A stretch of 64,000 nucleotides of DNA from Gaeumannomyces sp. JS-464 (lineage: Eukaryota; Ascomycota; Sordariomycetes; Magnaporthales; Magnaporthaceae), in the NCBI GenBank assembly GCA_002197995.1, contig NGZR01000002.1, positions 8,928,001 to 8,992,000 of the forward strand, in the 5' to 3' direction. Position 1 is the first letter of the stretch, and each line of letters opens with the position of its first letter. Shown one piece after another: positions 1 to 11,283 of the stretch. The position numbers and the translations under genes were made by a program. The notes under the pieces are model-generated. The model was not told the origin of the DNA, made no database searches, and was given only the letters and a program-made list of their open reading frames with translations.

Positions 1-1820
1 GAAATGTTATAATTAAAGTTTTACTTTTAAAGTAAAGCATTTAAAAAAAGGGTTAAAATAATGCATTTATTAATAATTTTAAAAAACTTTAAGTTTTAAA
101 TTACAACGTTTTAATTACTTGTTTTAAAAAATATTTAAAAGCTAATTTAAGTTAATTAATGTTAAAACTTTTATTAAATTTATTAACACGAAAAAAGCTT
201 ACCTTTTTATATATAATTAAACTGTTTTTACCGGGCTTGTTCGCTTTATTTACAAAATTATAAAACGTTTCGCTTTATTGCTTTACTAGCAAAATTATAA
301 AGCGTTAAAAGCTTGCTTTGTTTAAACTCGTGTTACTACGTTTAAAAGCGGGGTTTTTCCTTTTAAGCTTTTAAACCGCTTGTTATTTTCTTTAGCCGTG
401 GTTGTAATATAAAGCATTAATTACTTTTTTTCGGGCAGGGGTACTAGTTTAAAAAACCATACCGAAAAAAGCTTTGCATTACAAATCCGGCATTTTAAAT
501 GCCGAAACGCTTTTAAAGCATATTTGCTTCCGTTTTACAGCTTGTATTAACACGGTTCCGGAAAACTACTTTTAACCGTAGCGGTTAAACTGATTTTTAA
601 CGCCCGAGGGCTTAAAACGGGGTTATTAAACAAGCTTATAACTTATTTACAAAAACAGTTAAACTTTTTCCAATTTGCACCCGTTCGGCTTACTTTTTTT
701 TATAAATATATAAGGTTTACGGTAGTTGTATAAAAAAATATACAACCGTTAAAGCATTTATAACGTGGTTACGCACTTTTCGTTTTACGAACGTTATAAT
801 ATATAATAACGGGTTTAAAATAAAACACGAGGCAGTTAAATACGGTTAAGTAATTTATTATAACGGTTAACGAAAAAGCTTTAAACACGGCAAACTGGCG
901 CGCTTTGCTAAAATATTCGACGGCGAAGCGGAAAAAGCCCGAATAAGCTTTCGCTACGCTATTCGAAGCTTTCGCAATTGCATTTACCATTTATGCTTTA
1001 ATAACACTTTAATAGCTAACGGCTTTTTAAGCACGGCTTTTAACAGTTCGTAAAAAGCTTTTAAAAAGGTTTATCGCTTTATAAATAAATTTTAAATACA
1101 CGTTTGCTAATTTTTAAGCTATACGAGAATTTTTAAAAACGAAAAGCAAATATTAAAGCAAAGTTAAACACGGCTTTTTTAATACCCTAATACGTTAAAC
1201 TAATAATAGCCGGCGTTAAAGCTTTAATTTAAAAAATAACTTAAAACGCTTAGAACTTTTAGTTTAAAAGTAACTTTTTAAAACGATATAAAGCTATAAG
1301 CTTTTCGTTAATATTATAACATACATTTAACGCTTTACAATTACACCGAAAGGTATTACAACGGTTAATAGCCGTACGTATAAGCTACGGAAATTTTAAT
1401 TAGTATTATTAAAATTTTAAATACGAGGGAGGACACCCGTGCCGTTATAAAAGAAATAAATCCCTTTTCCACTTTATATTTTGCAAACTAGTTAAAGTAA
1501 AAAAAACAAATAGCTTATAACAAACCTGGCCCCGGCTTTTAACAAACCCGGGTATTAAAAACGGCTGTTATAAAAGCCTTTCTTTTTTTACCTTGTTCGT
1601 TAAAGCTACCAATTATTACATTATCGCTAAACGATAATATTAAAGCTTATAAACCCGAATATTACTTATTTTTTTATTTTTTACATTTGTTTCCTTTTTT
1701 TATAACATGTACACTTTTTTTTGTATTACCCGGATTAATAATAAGCTTGTTAGTTTTTCGCAACCCCGGCCAAGTTTAAAAGTGGTTCCGAAAACCCCTC
1801 GTTTTAACCTAGCTATACTA
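1..1820. other. RIP-degraded AT-rich repeat DNA, unassigned
   Basis: No reading frame with a recognisable domain survives here. The stretch is very AT-rich, with stops in all frames and residual G/C mostly in CpG contexts, as in the identifiable retroelements to its right, so it is probably an older repeat into which gypsy-1 inserted. A short open stretch on the plus strand near 880-1000 is visible but matches nothing I know. I could not join this stretch convincingly to the DNA right of the gypsy-1 3' LTR. Confidence 0.5.
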
Positions 1821-2254
1821 TTTTATTACAATTAACATGCAAACCCTTTTAAAACGCAAGGTAAAAAGGGGTTTAAATGGTGTTTTTACCCCGCGCGCGT
1901 TAAAAACAAAAGTTACGTAATAAAATAAAGTTACGTAAATTAAAAAAGATTTATAAATTTGTAAAAACTTTAAATAAAATAACAAATTTAAAAAGAATTT
2001 ATAAATTTGTAAAAACTTTAAACAAAGTAACAAATTTAAAAAAGATTTGTAAATTTGTAAAAACTTTAAACAAATTAACAAATTTAAAAAAAATTCGTGG
2101 ATTTGTAAAAACTTTAAACAAAATTATAAATTTAAAAACTAGTAAAGGTAAAAAGGAATCGTATGTATATAAAAAAAGGATTTTTTATTATTTTAAATAG
2201 TTTTAATTAAAACTTTAGCATTAATTAACTTAAATTAATTTTAAAGCATTTTTT
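1821..2254 (+). repeat. gypsy-1 5' LTR
   Basis: It aligns with the 3' LTR at 20286-20622 almost entirely through transition differences (C/T, A/G), as expected for RIP. The distance from the start to the first internal repeat unit is 140 bases in both LTRs, and the distance after the last unit is 148-149 in both. The 97-base length difference is explained by two extra 48-bp units here. Confidence 0.82.
1942..2133 (+). repeat. 48-bp tandem repeat, four units, inside the 5' LTR
   Basis: The core GTAAAAACTTTAAA recurs at 1961, 2009, 2057 and 2105, exactly 48 bases apart, with an AT-rich spacer containing AAATTTGT. The 3' LTR has the same unit only twice (20426 and 20474). Confidence 0.85.
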
Positions 2255-2689
2255 TAAATAAGCAATTAAACTAATGTTATTAAGTTTATTTAACTTGTTA
2301 ATAAGCGTATTATTTTAAACACCTTTTTAAACGGCCTTATTTTAAAAGCAAAAGCTTATTTATAACATTTTAACTAATTTTATTTAATACTTACTAAAGG
2401 TATAAATAATACGATTATAACGATTTTAAAAACTAGCAAATCGGCGTTTATTTTTACGTTTAAATATAACGGCGTAACGTATATTACCGCTAACGCTTTT
2501 AACTTTTTTAAAATTATAACAGCGGAATTACAAAAAAGCAAAGCTAAACTAGCCGCGGTTAAAGTTAAAATGGCGGAAATTAAAAAATAACTTAAACTTA
2601 TAGTACTTACGTACAAATTTTTCACTTTTAACAAATATAATATAAAAAAAGCAAGCTTTTAACTTTTTTTACCAAATGTAAAATTTACT

Positions 2690-3380
2690 TTTTATTTTAT
2701 TAAGCCCATTTTAAAAAGGAAAAAAAAATCGTTTACGCGGTAACCCGGTTTAACGGTAAAGTTAAAAACTGGTTTAAACCTATTTAAACGGATTATTTAA
2801 AAAGCTTTAACAAATCGAACGAAATTACGAAAATCGTATTCGCCAATTTCGATAAGTTTAAAAAAATCGCTAAAATGTTTAAACAAATCGACGAAAAACA
2901 AGTAACCGAAAAAAAGTAACTTTAACTTCGGTAAAATGGAACGGCGTTAACATATATGTCGAAATTCCAACGATTTATTAACAAATTTAACTAAACCGAT
3001 AAAATTAAAATCACTTATTTTTATACCGGTTTACGTAACGACGTAAAAAACGAAATAATTAAAATTAAACGACCGGATGTTTTCGTTAAATACGTTATAA
3101 TAACCGTTAAAATTAATAATAAACTATACAAATAAAAACTGGAAAAAAAGAGATAATAATTTAAAAATGTGGTATAAAACAAAATTAATTAAAAAAAGCT
3201 AAATAATAACCATTTACGGTATTAGGAATTTATTTTAAACTTATAAATTTAAATGCGGGAATTACGGATTAAAAAAAAGTTAAATTCTAGGACTTTAAAA
3301 ACGGGAAGTGCTTTAAATGCGGTTAAACGGGTTATATTAAAAAGAACTGCTTTTAACGTAATAAGCGATAAGTAGTAATC
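2690..3380 (+). pseudogene. gypsy-1 Gag with CCHC zinc knuckle
   Basis: Plus-strand translation across this stretch resembles a fungal Gypsy Gag capsid. It shows the pattern of a Lys/Phe-rich capsid helix region, a YMSKFQRF-like segment (near 2950), then a YTGLRNDVKNEI-like segment (near 3022-3058). It ends in a nucleic-acid-binding zinc knuckle at 3309-3350. The knuckle still reads C-X2-C-X4-Y-X4-C: the zinc-binding His has become Tyr and one spacer codon is a stop, both C-to-T changes. Gag packages retroelement RNA into cytoplasmic particles. Many in-frame stops make this non-functional. I did not delimit the protease that should follow in 3.4-4.8 kb. Confidence 0.72.
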
Positions 3381-4899
3381 GCCCGACGAAGGAATAACAA
3401 AGCGAATAAAACCTTATACTTTAAAACGGCGTTTAATTGGATTTATTACTACGAAAACTCGTATACGGTATATTAATTAAATAAAAACGCGTTAAAATAA
3501 TACTTAAAAAAGGTGGTTATAATGCGTAAAAAACCTAGTAAAGCTTAACGCGATTTAAATATAATAGTAAAAGCGAATAACACGTCGTTTTCGAACTTAC
3601 GAAATTTAAAAAGGGAAACGACATTATCGCTTGCATTGTTTTTAAAATTAACGAAATAAACGTAATTAAAAAATTAATAAACTTAAAAAAAAAGTACGAA
3701 GCTTTATTAAGTAAAAGCAAACCCGAAAAAAAGGACTTTTTAAACACCGATAGCAAAATTAACTAAAAATTATTAAAGTAAACCCATTTTATAAAAAAGT
3801 AAAAAGGAATTAAAAAACTTAAACAAATAACCCCGAAGTTTAATATCGGAAAAGCTTACATTTCGTTTAAATGGTTAAAAAAACGATCGATGGTTTTAAA
3901 ATAAACTTAAACTTATTAGCGAAATTATGCACGTAAAACTAACGTATAACGATAACGGACAATTTTTAAACTAGTTTTAAAACGATTAAACTGTTACGTA
4001 CTACGAAAAACTATATAATAACGTATTAAAAAAAGGATTACGCTATGTTAAAATGCACGTTAAACTACCTAAACCTGCACGTTAATTCGACAGGTTATAT
4101 CGAGCTTTTTTAAGCAAAATGCATATAAAACAAGTGCTAATAGCATTTAATAATTAAGTTAAAAAGTAACTTTTTTGTTAAAAAGAAAAGAAAAAAGCTA
4201 ATTAAGCATTTAAAAAAGAACTACTAATTTTCGAAATGAAAGGTTTAAGTAAAATATTACTAGCAATTCGTAATAACTTTCGCACTTTTACCGTTATACC
4301 TTATAATATATATGTTAAAGCTTTTAACGTACCACTTTTACAACAAGCCAAAATGCAAAGTACATATGGAAAAAAAGCCCGGGTTTAAACCAACGGGTTA
4401 ATACGGTTCGAAATGCCTAAAAGTATAAAAAAAAACCCCGAAATAAAAAAACTAAAAAATCTATCCGAAATAAAAGCACGGAATAAACCGCGATAATAAT
4501 TAAAAACCTTATCCGTAACGAATAACAATTAATACCGACATATAATAATAAAGTTATAACATTAAAAAAGGAAATTACGAGTTATAATCGATAATAAAAC
4601 TTAAAACATTTACTTTTCGCTAAAAGCAGCGAAAAGGTATAAACTTTAAACACGAAAAAAGTAATAACCGTATAGCTTAAATATTATAAAAAAAACCAAT
4701 TATATATAATAACGAAAAAATCGATATAAAAACCAATCACTTTAAATTCCAGCTTTAACGAAAAAACTTTCGAGTTATTTTAAACATTATAAATAACGTG
4801 GTTTATTAATAAGTGGGCCATATTAATTAATAGGCCATAACACGCGACCACGCGACACTTTTTCTTTCGCGACCAATTCCTCCGCCCATAATAATATTA

Positions 4900-6350
4900 A
4901 TGGAAAACGACGAAAGCCGGGTAATGCTTACCTTTCGGGCTTTACAATTTAACCTAAAACTAAACATACGGGAAGTTGCAAAAATTTACTCGGTCGTGAA
5001 AATGATTTTAACGCGTCGAAAGCGGGGTTTATTTGCTCGACGCAACACTATGCCCGGATTACGGAAATTAACGGAATCCGAAAAAAAGGCGCTTATTAAA
5101 TACATATTCGAACTGGATTTTCGCGCATTCCCTTTTCGGCATTTTAGTGTTAAAAATATAGCCAACCGATTGCTCGCTAAACGCGACGCGGGTACCGTCG
5201 GTAAGCGCTAAATCGAAAGGTTTATTAAACGCCGCCCGGAGCTCGGCACGCGCTGAATTCGAAAATACGATTATTAAAAAGCTAAATGCGAAAATCCCAA
5301 GCTCGTTTTTACCTAGTTTAACTTTATACGAAATACTATAGCTAAATATAGCATCCTGGATAACGATATTTACAACTTCGACGAAACCGGCTTTTTTATA
5401 GGCATAATCGCCGCCGTTATAGTTATTATAACATCGAAAAGCCGTAGTAAAATAAAACTGGTTTAATTTAGCAACCGGAAATAGGTTACAATTATTTAAA
5501 AGGTTAACAATTGCGGTTAAGCAATCCCTTTTTTTATTATCGTTAAAAAGCAGTATTATTTGGCCAATTAGTATTTGAAAACCGACCTTTTACGCGATTA
5601 AATTATTGCAACGAGTTTTAACGGGTGGATTACGAACGAGCTCGGTTTAAAATAAATTTAGCATTTCGATAAACATATAACATCGCGCGCAAATGGCCCT
5701 TATCGTTTGTTAATGCTAAACGGTTATAAAAGCTACCATTCGACGGATTTCGAGCTTTATTATTAAAAATATAACATTATTACGTTTTACATGCTTTCGC
5801 ATTCGTTTACTTCTTTTAACCGCTTAACGTTAAATGTTTTAACCCGCTAAAAAAGGCGTACGGTCGATAAATCGAAAATTTAATAAAGTTACACGTTAAC
5901 CACGTAATTAAAGTCGAGTTTTTTTCGGCGTTTAAAACGGCATTTTTTACTTTTATAACCGAAGGAAACATTTAAAAAAGCTTTCCAAAGGCTAGCTTTG
6001 CTTTATTCGATCCGAATTCGGTTTTAAAAAAGCTAAATGTAAGGTTACGAACTTTAACTCCCCCGAAAAAGCCTTTAAACGACGCCGAACTTTAAACCTT
6101 TAAAACGCCTTAAACAGTTAAAAACGCAACTTCGCAATCCGAATATATTAAAACTCGGATTTCCAATTACCAAAACAGCTTTCCGTTACCTATGCTATCG
6201 GTTATAAACCAATTAACGAAAAAGGTTAGGGCAATTATACATCGGGTTAACCTTTTGGAAAAAAAGTGCTTTAAATTACGAAAGGCGAACGAGGCGCTAA
6301 GCAAACGCCGAAAGGCTAAAAAAACACGTGTCCGATAAGGAGGGTTACAT
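4900..6350 (+). pseudogene. pogo-like DDE transposase, RIP-inactivated
   Basis: The N-terminal 103 codons (4900-5211) are open and contain the Psq-type helix-turn-helix and the start of the CENP-B/Tc5 DNA-binding region, with a LTESEKKALIKYI-like segment and an ANRLLAKR segment. The frame continues past a stop at 5212 (expected Trp codon) with further homology to the family, and a TGA stop follows a few codons later. The first catalytic Asp is preserved in the YNFDETGF motif near 5370-5395. The segment around the second Asp (near 5704-5735) reads LMLNGYKS, where functional relatives have Asp-Gly-His, so Asp has become Asn and His has become Tyr. The protein would bind the terminal repeats and catalyse cut-and-paste transposition in the nucleus, but multiple stops rule this out. 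I chose the ATG at 4900 because the homology begins there. Confidence 0.85.
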
Positions 6351-6610
6351 ATTATCGAAAAGGTACGAAATGCTTTAAACTAGGAAAAGCTGGATAAATA
6401 GCTATAGTAAAAAATGCGCGATTATAAAGGTTAAAAAAGAAAGGCGACGACGATTTGTTAGCGATGTAGCACTTGCGGTAAAACCGGACATAATGCGCGC
6501 ATTTGCCAAAAGGAAATAAAAACGTCCGATGTATATAATTCCGAGTAATTTAAATGGATTTTTAGCGTTATTAAATTGGCATACGCGTCGATTAATTGGA
6601 GGTTAAAATG

Positions 6611-6655
6611 TCGTGGTTTATTAACTAATATGGCCCACTTACTAATAAACCACGT
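6611..6655. repeat. Right terminal repeat of pogo-1, itself a hairpin
   Basis: CGTGGTTTATTA at 6612-6623 is mirrored by TAATAAACCACG at 6643-6654, giving perfect 12-base arms around a 19-base loop. The left end has no equivalent perfect internal partner. Confidence 0.75.
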
Positions 6656-7079
6656 TATAAAAAAAGAAAATATTATTTTAAGCATTTTTTAATTTAAAAA
6701 GTATAATTTACAAATAAATTAAACTACCGGTTAAATTTAATAAGAAAAGCTACTAGTAATTAAAAAGGTTTAATTATTACGAACTTTAAATAATAAGCAT
6801 GTAATGCTATAAAAAGCTGTTATAACGGTGGTAAAATAAAGCAATTAACTTTAGTAATTAAAATTAATAAGTTCGCAATTATTACATAGTAATATCGATT
6901 TAAATAAACGAATAAAGCTTATTATTTAAATAAAAAACGTTTTAAAAAAATACTTTAAATACGAGCGGTTATTTAAAAAAAAATTTAACAACCGTACTTT
7001 TTAAATACAAACCGTTTAATTTTAAAATTAAGCTTAAACCAAAAACGCAAGTTAAATATTAAAAGGTGTACTAGTTTAA

Positions 7080-7883
7080 CCTTTAATAATAAAAGGTGCT
7101 AAAAAAACAATTAAAAGAAAACTTACGAAAAGGATTTATTAAACTTTTAAACTTTTTAATAAAATATAAAATTTTATAAAAGATAAAAAAAAACAAAACG
7201 GAACGAATATGCATTAATTACCGCCCGTTAAGCGAAACTATTATAAAAGATTAATATTTTTTACTTTTTATTAATAAATTAAAAAACATGCTCGAAAAAG
7301 CCTGGTACTTTACAGCTTTAAACTTACGCGAAGCTTACAATTTGCTAAAAATTAAAAAGGCTAAAAATGGTTAACGGCTTTTAAAATAAAGCTAAAATAT
7401 TACGAGTTTTTAATAATAACCTTCGGTTTTATTAACGCATTAATTACGTTTTAAAAAATAATCGATTATATATTACGCGAATACTTTTGCGTTTTTACAC
7501 TCGCGTATTTAAACGACATTTTAATTTTTTTAAAAATAATAAAAAAACATAAATAGCACATATATAAAATGCTTTAAAACCCGCTTAAAACAAAGCTTTT
7601 CGTTAAATTAAAAAAGGGTATATAGCATATTTAAAAAAAATCTTTTTTAAAGTTTGTAATTATATTAAAATAAATTTTAATAAACTTTAAAAAGGTTTAA
7701 ACAGTTAAAAAATAGCCCGTATTTATTAACGTTAAAAGATTATAAGGATTTTTAAAGTTTTTAAACTTTTACAAACGGTTTATTTAAAATTTTAGCAAAA
7801 AGGCCGCACTATTTACAAATTTTACCGAAAATAACGTTTAATTTTATTAAAAAAAGTAAAAACAAAACGCTTTTAAATTATTA
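7080..7883 (+). pseudogene. gypsy-1 reverse transcriptase
   Basis: Plus-strand translation shows the Gypsy RT blocks: a CINYRPLSE-like segment (7206-7235), FTALNLREAYNLLKI (about 7308-7352), and the catalytic box reading YLND at 7506-7517 where functional enzymes have YxDD. One catalytic Asp has therefore become Asn, a G-to-A change. Frames also contain stops at expected Trp/Gln positions. The domain would copy element RNA into DNA in cytoplasmic particles. It runs up to the target site of LINE copy 1. Confidence 0.85.
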
Positions 7884-7899
7884 CGCGGCGTTATAATAT
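7884..7899. repeat. Left target-site duplication of LINE copy 1
   Basis: CGCGGCGTTATAATAT here is repeated exactly at 10327-10342, on the other side of the LINE. Confidence 0.9.
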
Positions 7900-10326
7900 T
7901 TATTAGTTATACTGCCGTTATGTTTGTAAAAACCTCGGTGCTTTTGCTGTTTTATATACATGTAAAAACCCTTAAACTCGTTTTCGGGTGCGGACCGCAT
8001 CCGGCTCGGTGGCTTAGAAAAAAAACCATATTTGCTTTTCGTATACGGTTTTTACTATGTTAAACAATGGTGCCGTTTGCTTAATTCCTGCAATTGCTTT
8101 TAAAAGTTCCATCGCGGAAACGTCCTTATAATTAATAGTAATAATAGGAAAATACGCAAAGGAAAAACTGTAAGGAATGCATATTGCGTTTAAATAACGC
8201 CCCGGTATCGGGTTTTCTCTTTTTATAGTGATATTAATAATAGTAATGTTAATTCGGTTAGTTGCGGCGGTTTAATTATTCGCGTTCGAGGTTTTTCGGT
8301 CCCGCCTTAGTGCCTAATCGCGTGGCTGCTCCGTAAAGTTCGGGGGTCGTGGTTAACATCGGGTAACTCGACGTAATTATATTGTTCGCTTCCGAAGGTA
8401 ACGCTCCGGTTGCGGATTGTTTCTTCGCTTATAACGCGCATCCGATCTTTTTATTAGTTCGCCGTTTTCGTAATTATGTTACTCCTGCTTTATTTATGTC
8501 GTACTTTCCGGTTGTGCTTTTATTTCCTTCCGGGTGCGGGTTTCCACCGTTCTTTCCCCTTTTACCTCCAAAGGTTTTTGCCTTTTTTTTTCGCCCTTTT
8601 TTAATTTTTTTATTACAACTTTTAATCCTTTTTTCCCACTTTTGCTCTCAGTTTTCGCGCATCCTCCCGCCCGCGCTTTTACACCTGCCTTTTCGCGCCT
8701 CGTTCCCTTTTCGGCTCCTATTTTCCGTTAACGAAATGTCGAGGGAAATGGGTAAAAATGGAAATAATTAGTTTAGTTAATTCCTTTCCGGTTACGGCTC
8801 GCATATAAAGTGTTAACGTCGGTCCACTTTTCCTTCCCCTCGTTTTTTAATGGGGTATTTTCGTTTAGCGTTTTATAGTTATTTGTAATTCGGTTCTTTT
8901 CCGGCTCGGTAGCGTTTTTTTTTCTCCTTTTTTTTTACGCGTTTTCCTTTTACCTTTTTCGCTGCCCTAAAATCCATTAATTTTCCAATTTTAAACATTA
9001 TGCGTGCTGCTTTTTTAAATGGTGTATTCCCTATTTCCCACAGCTCGAAATATGCCTTTTAACTATCCGCTTATGCTATCCCGGTACTATCCCGCTATTT
9101 ATCCCAATAAGTGCATTAAATTAACACGTGCTATGCTATTTCCTTTTATCCGCTGCCGCATTCGCATAGCGGCGTTACCGCGTTAGGCACGTTTTTACTA
9201 AATAGGAAAGCGTTTAAACCCAGCTTTTTCGTCCTAATTTAAATTGCTATTAAGCTATATGCTTTTAGCATTCCTTCGTAATACTTAACCATTTCCTCCG
9301 TAAATAGGGGGTTATTCGCTAAGCACGCGATTTTATGCCGGTTCGCTTTTCTTACCGCTTTCGTTAAACTAGCAACTTTTAACTTCCATTCCATTATCAC
9401 GTTGGGGTTTTAGCGTTTCGCGTGTTTATATTTAAACTTTTTTTCGTTTCCGCGGGGATTGGTTTGCGTTTCGGTTCCGGGGTTGTTTAAATCGGTTCCA
9501 GCGTTCCGCTTATCCCTTTTTTACCTGGCCGTTTTAAAAGTGTGGTTTCCTGTTTCGTTCCCGGTATTTTAACCTTTTAAATCGGCCCGTTACCTTCGTT
9601 ATCGCTTCGTTAATCCGCTGTGTTATTCCAGTTTCCAGCCATTTATTTTTTGTATTAATTACCTTTTCGTTTAAGTACAAATTTAAAAGTGGCACGTAAG
9701 TTTCTATTTTTAAATGGGCCAATAACGTCGCTTTATATGCTCCGGCTACTATTTTAAAGCATGTTCGCTATTCCTTAGCTAATTTTTTGGCTGCGTTTCG
9801 GGGCCGCCCCCGTAGTTCGGTTGGAAGGTGGTATGCTGCGGTTCCATACGCCATCGCGCTTTTACATACTACTGCGTATAATTGTTTCGCTTTAGCGAGG
9901 TTGCTTTTTTACGTTACCGCTGCGAGTTTTATTATCGCTAATTGTTATTTTTCCTATTTACTTTTCGCTTATTTAGTATGGGCTTTAAAGTTTAATTTAT
10001 AATCCAGTTAAACTTCGAGGAATTTCGCCGCTAGCGATGGTTGTACGTGGGTGGCTTCGGTGCGGACCCGGGTTTAGTTTAAAGCTTTGGTAAAATGCAG
10101 CAGCTCGGTTTTTAATGCGTTAAATGTTATTCCTGTTGTTTTTGCCCACGTTTGGCATACGTTCCAAGCTTTTTCCAATAGTCGTGCCGTTTCCGCTGTG
10201 GTGCCCCCTATTGCTAAAGGGTTAATATCGTCGGCGAAGCTAACCACTGTTATTTTTGGGATTTCTTCCAGCTTATCGTACAATAACGCGATGTAAAGGA
10301 TAAATAATATGGGTAATAGTGGTAAT
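7900..10326 (-). mobile_element. 5'-truncated Tad/I-type LINE (LINE copy 1)
   Basis: A 2.43-kb non-LTR retrotransposon fragment on the minus strand, bounded by a 16-bp perfect duplication. Reading from high to low coordinates it has the end of the reverse transcriptase with catalytic FADD (10227-10238), a connecting region (about 9722-9534), and a cysteine/histidine cluster near 9130-9200 of the type following RNase H in fungal LINEs. About 1 kb of 3' untranslated sequence follows, ending at 7900. It is truncated about 90 bases upstream of the FADD box, the usual result of incomplete target-primed reverse transcription. It is the same family as LINE copy 2 but lacks about 1.3 kb near the 3' end. 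It interrupts gypsy-1 pol. Confidence 0.88.
10074..10326 (-). pseudogene. LINE copy 1 reverse transcriptase, C-terminal part
   Basis: An open minus-strand stretch covers the FADD catalytic box, followed by an ARLLEKAWNVCQTWA segment and an LLHFTKA segment. This is the characteristic palm and early thumb of fungal Tad/I-like reverse transcriptases. Both catalytic Asp residues are intact, unlike in the two Gypsy elements of this window. The 5' truncation removes the earlier RT blocks and the endonuclease, so this copy cannot be active. Confidence 0.85.
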
Positions 10327-10342
10327 CGCGGCGTTATAATAT
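10327..10342. repeat. Right target-site duplication of LINE copy 1
   Basis: Exact repeat of 7884-7899. The gypsy-1 pol frame resumes immediately after it. Confidence 0.9.
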
Positions 10343-10525
10343 AAAAACTAATATTAGCGATGCTAAACCTAAATAAACCTTTTAAAATTAAAACTAATGC
10401 GTCAAATTACGCTATTAAAAATAACTTAAACAAAAAAATAAAAAAAGCAAATTGCATTCGTACGCTTTTTTTTCGCAAAAATTTAACGAATTTAAATTAA
10501 ATATTAAATTATTATAATAAATAAC
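10343..10525 (+). pseudogene. gypsy-1 RNase H, first fragment
   Basis: The plus-strand translation contains a KLHSYAFFSQKFNEFKLN segment (about 10452-10505) that matches the conserved stretch in Gypsy RNase H where functional copies read P-V/Y-A-F-x-S-R-K-L/F. The fragment stops at the target site of LINE copy 2 and resumes at 17956. Confidence 0.75.
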
Positions 10526-10541
10526 TTTTTGCGATTATTTA
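10526..10541. repeat. Left target-site duplication of LINE copy 2
   Basis: TTTTTGCGATTATTTA here is repeated exactly at 17940-17955, 7.4 kb away, flanking LINE copy 2. Confidence 0.88.
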
Positions 10542-11283
10542 TTTATTAGTTATACTGCCGTTATATTTGTAAAAACCTCGGTGCTTTTGCTGTTTTATAT
10601 ATATGTAAAAACCTTTAAACTCGTTTTTGGGTGCGGACCGTATCCGGCTCGGTGGTTTGGAAATAAAAACCATATTTGCTTTTCGTATACGGTTTTTGCT
10701 ATATTAAATAATAGTGCCGTTTGCTTAATTCCTGCGATTGCTTTTAAAAGTTCCATCGCGAAAGCGTTTTTATAATTAATAATAACAATAGGAAAATACG
10801 CAAAGGAAAAACTGTAAAAAATGCATATTGCGTTTAAATAGCGCTTCGATGTCGGGTTTTTTTTTTTATAATAATATTAGTAATGGTAATGTTAGTTCGG
10901 TTGGTTGCGGCGGCCTAGTTATTCGCGTTCGAGGTTTTTCGGTCCCGCCTCGGTGCTTAATCGCGTGGCTGCTCCGTAAAGTTCGGGGGTCGTGGTTAAT
11001 ATCGGGTAATTCGACGTAATTGTATTATTCGCTTCCGGAAATAACGCTGTTTATATCGTGCTTTTCGGTTATGCCTTTATTTCTTTCCGGGTGCGGGTTT
11101 CCACCGTTTTTTCCCTTTTTATTTCCAACGGTTTTTGCCCTTTTTTTTTTGCCCTTTTTTAATTTTTTTATTACAACTTTTAATTTTTTTTCCCACTTTT
11201 GCTTTTAATTTTCGCGCATCCTCCCGCCCGCGCTTTTACACCTGCCTTTCCGCGCTTCGTTCCCTTTCCGGCTTTTATCTTCC

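Larger units (their letters stand above)
4796..6655 (+). mobile_element. pogo/Fot-like Tc1-mariner DNA transposon (pogo-1), inside gypsy-1
   Basis: The 1860-bp element is bounded by inverted repeats of about 35 bp. The left end begins ACGTGGTTTATTAATAAGTG and the reverse complement of the right end begins ACGTGGTTTATTAGTAAGTG; the few mismatches are transitions. TA flanks both sides (4794-4795 and 6656-6657), the target duplication of this superfamily. The interior encodes a DDE transposase on the plus strand. It splits gypsy-1 between Gag and reverse transcriptase, so it arrived after gypsy-1. Confidence 0.88.

Noticed and set aside
1942..2133. CRISPR-like array (regular 48-bp period)
   Set aside because: The repeats are contiguous without unique spacers, lie in an LTR, and the organism is a fungus.
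8382..8771. 129-codon Phe/Pro-rich plus-strand frame
   Set aside because: It is antisense to the 3' untranslated part of LINE copy 1, and its counterpart in copy 2 is broken.
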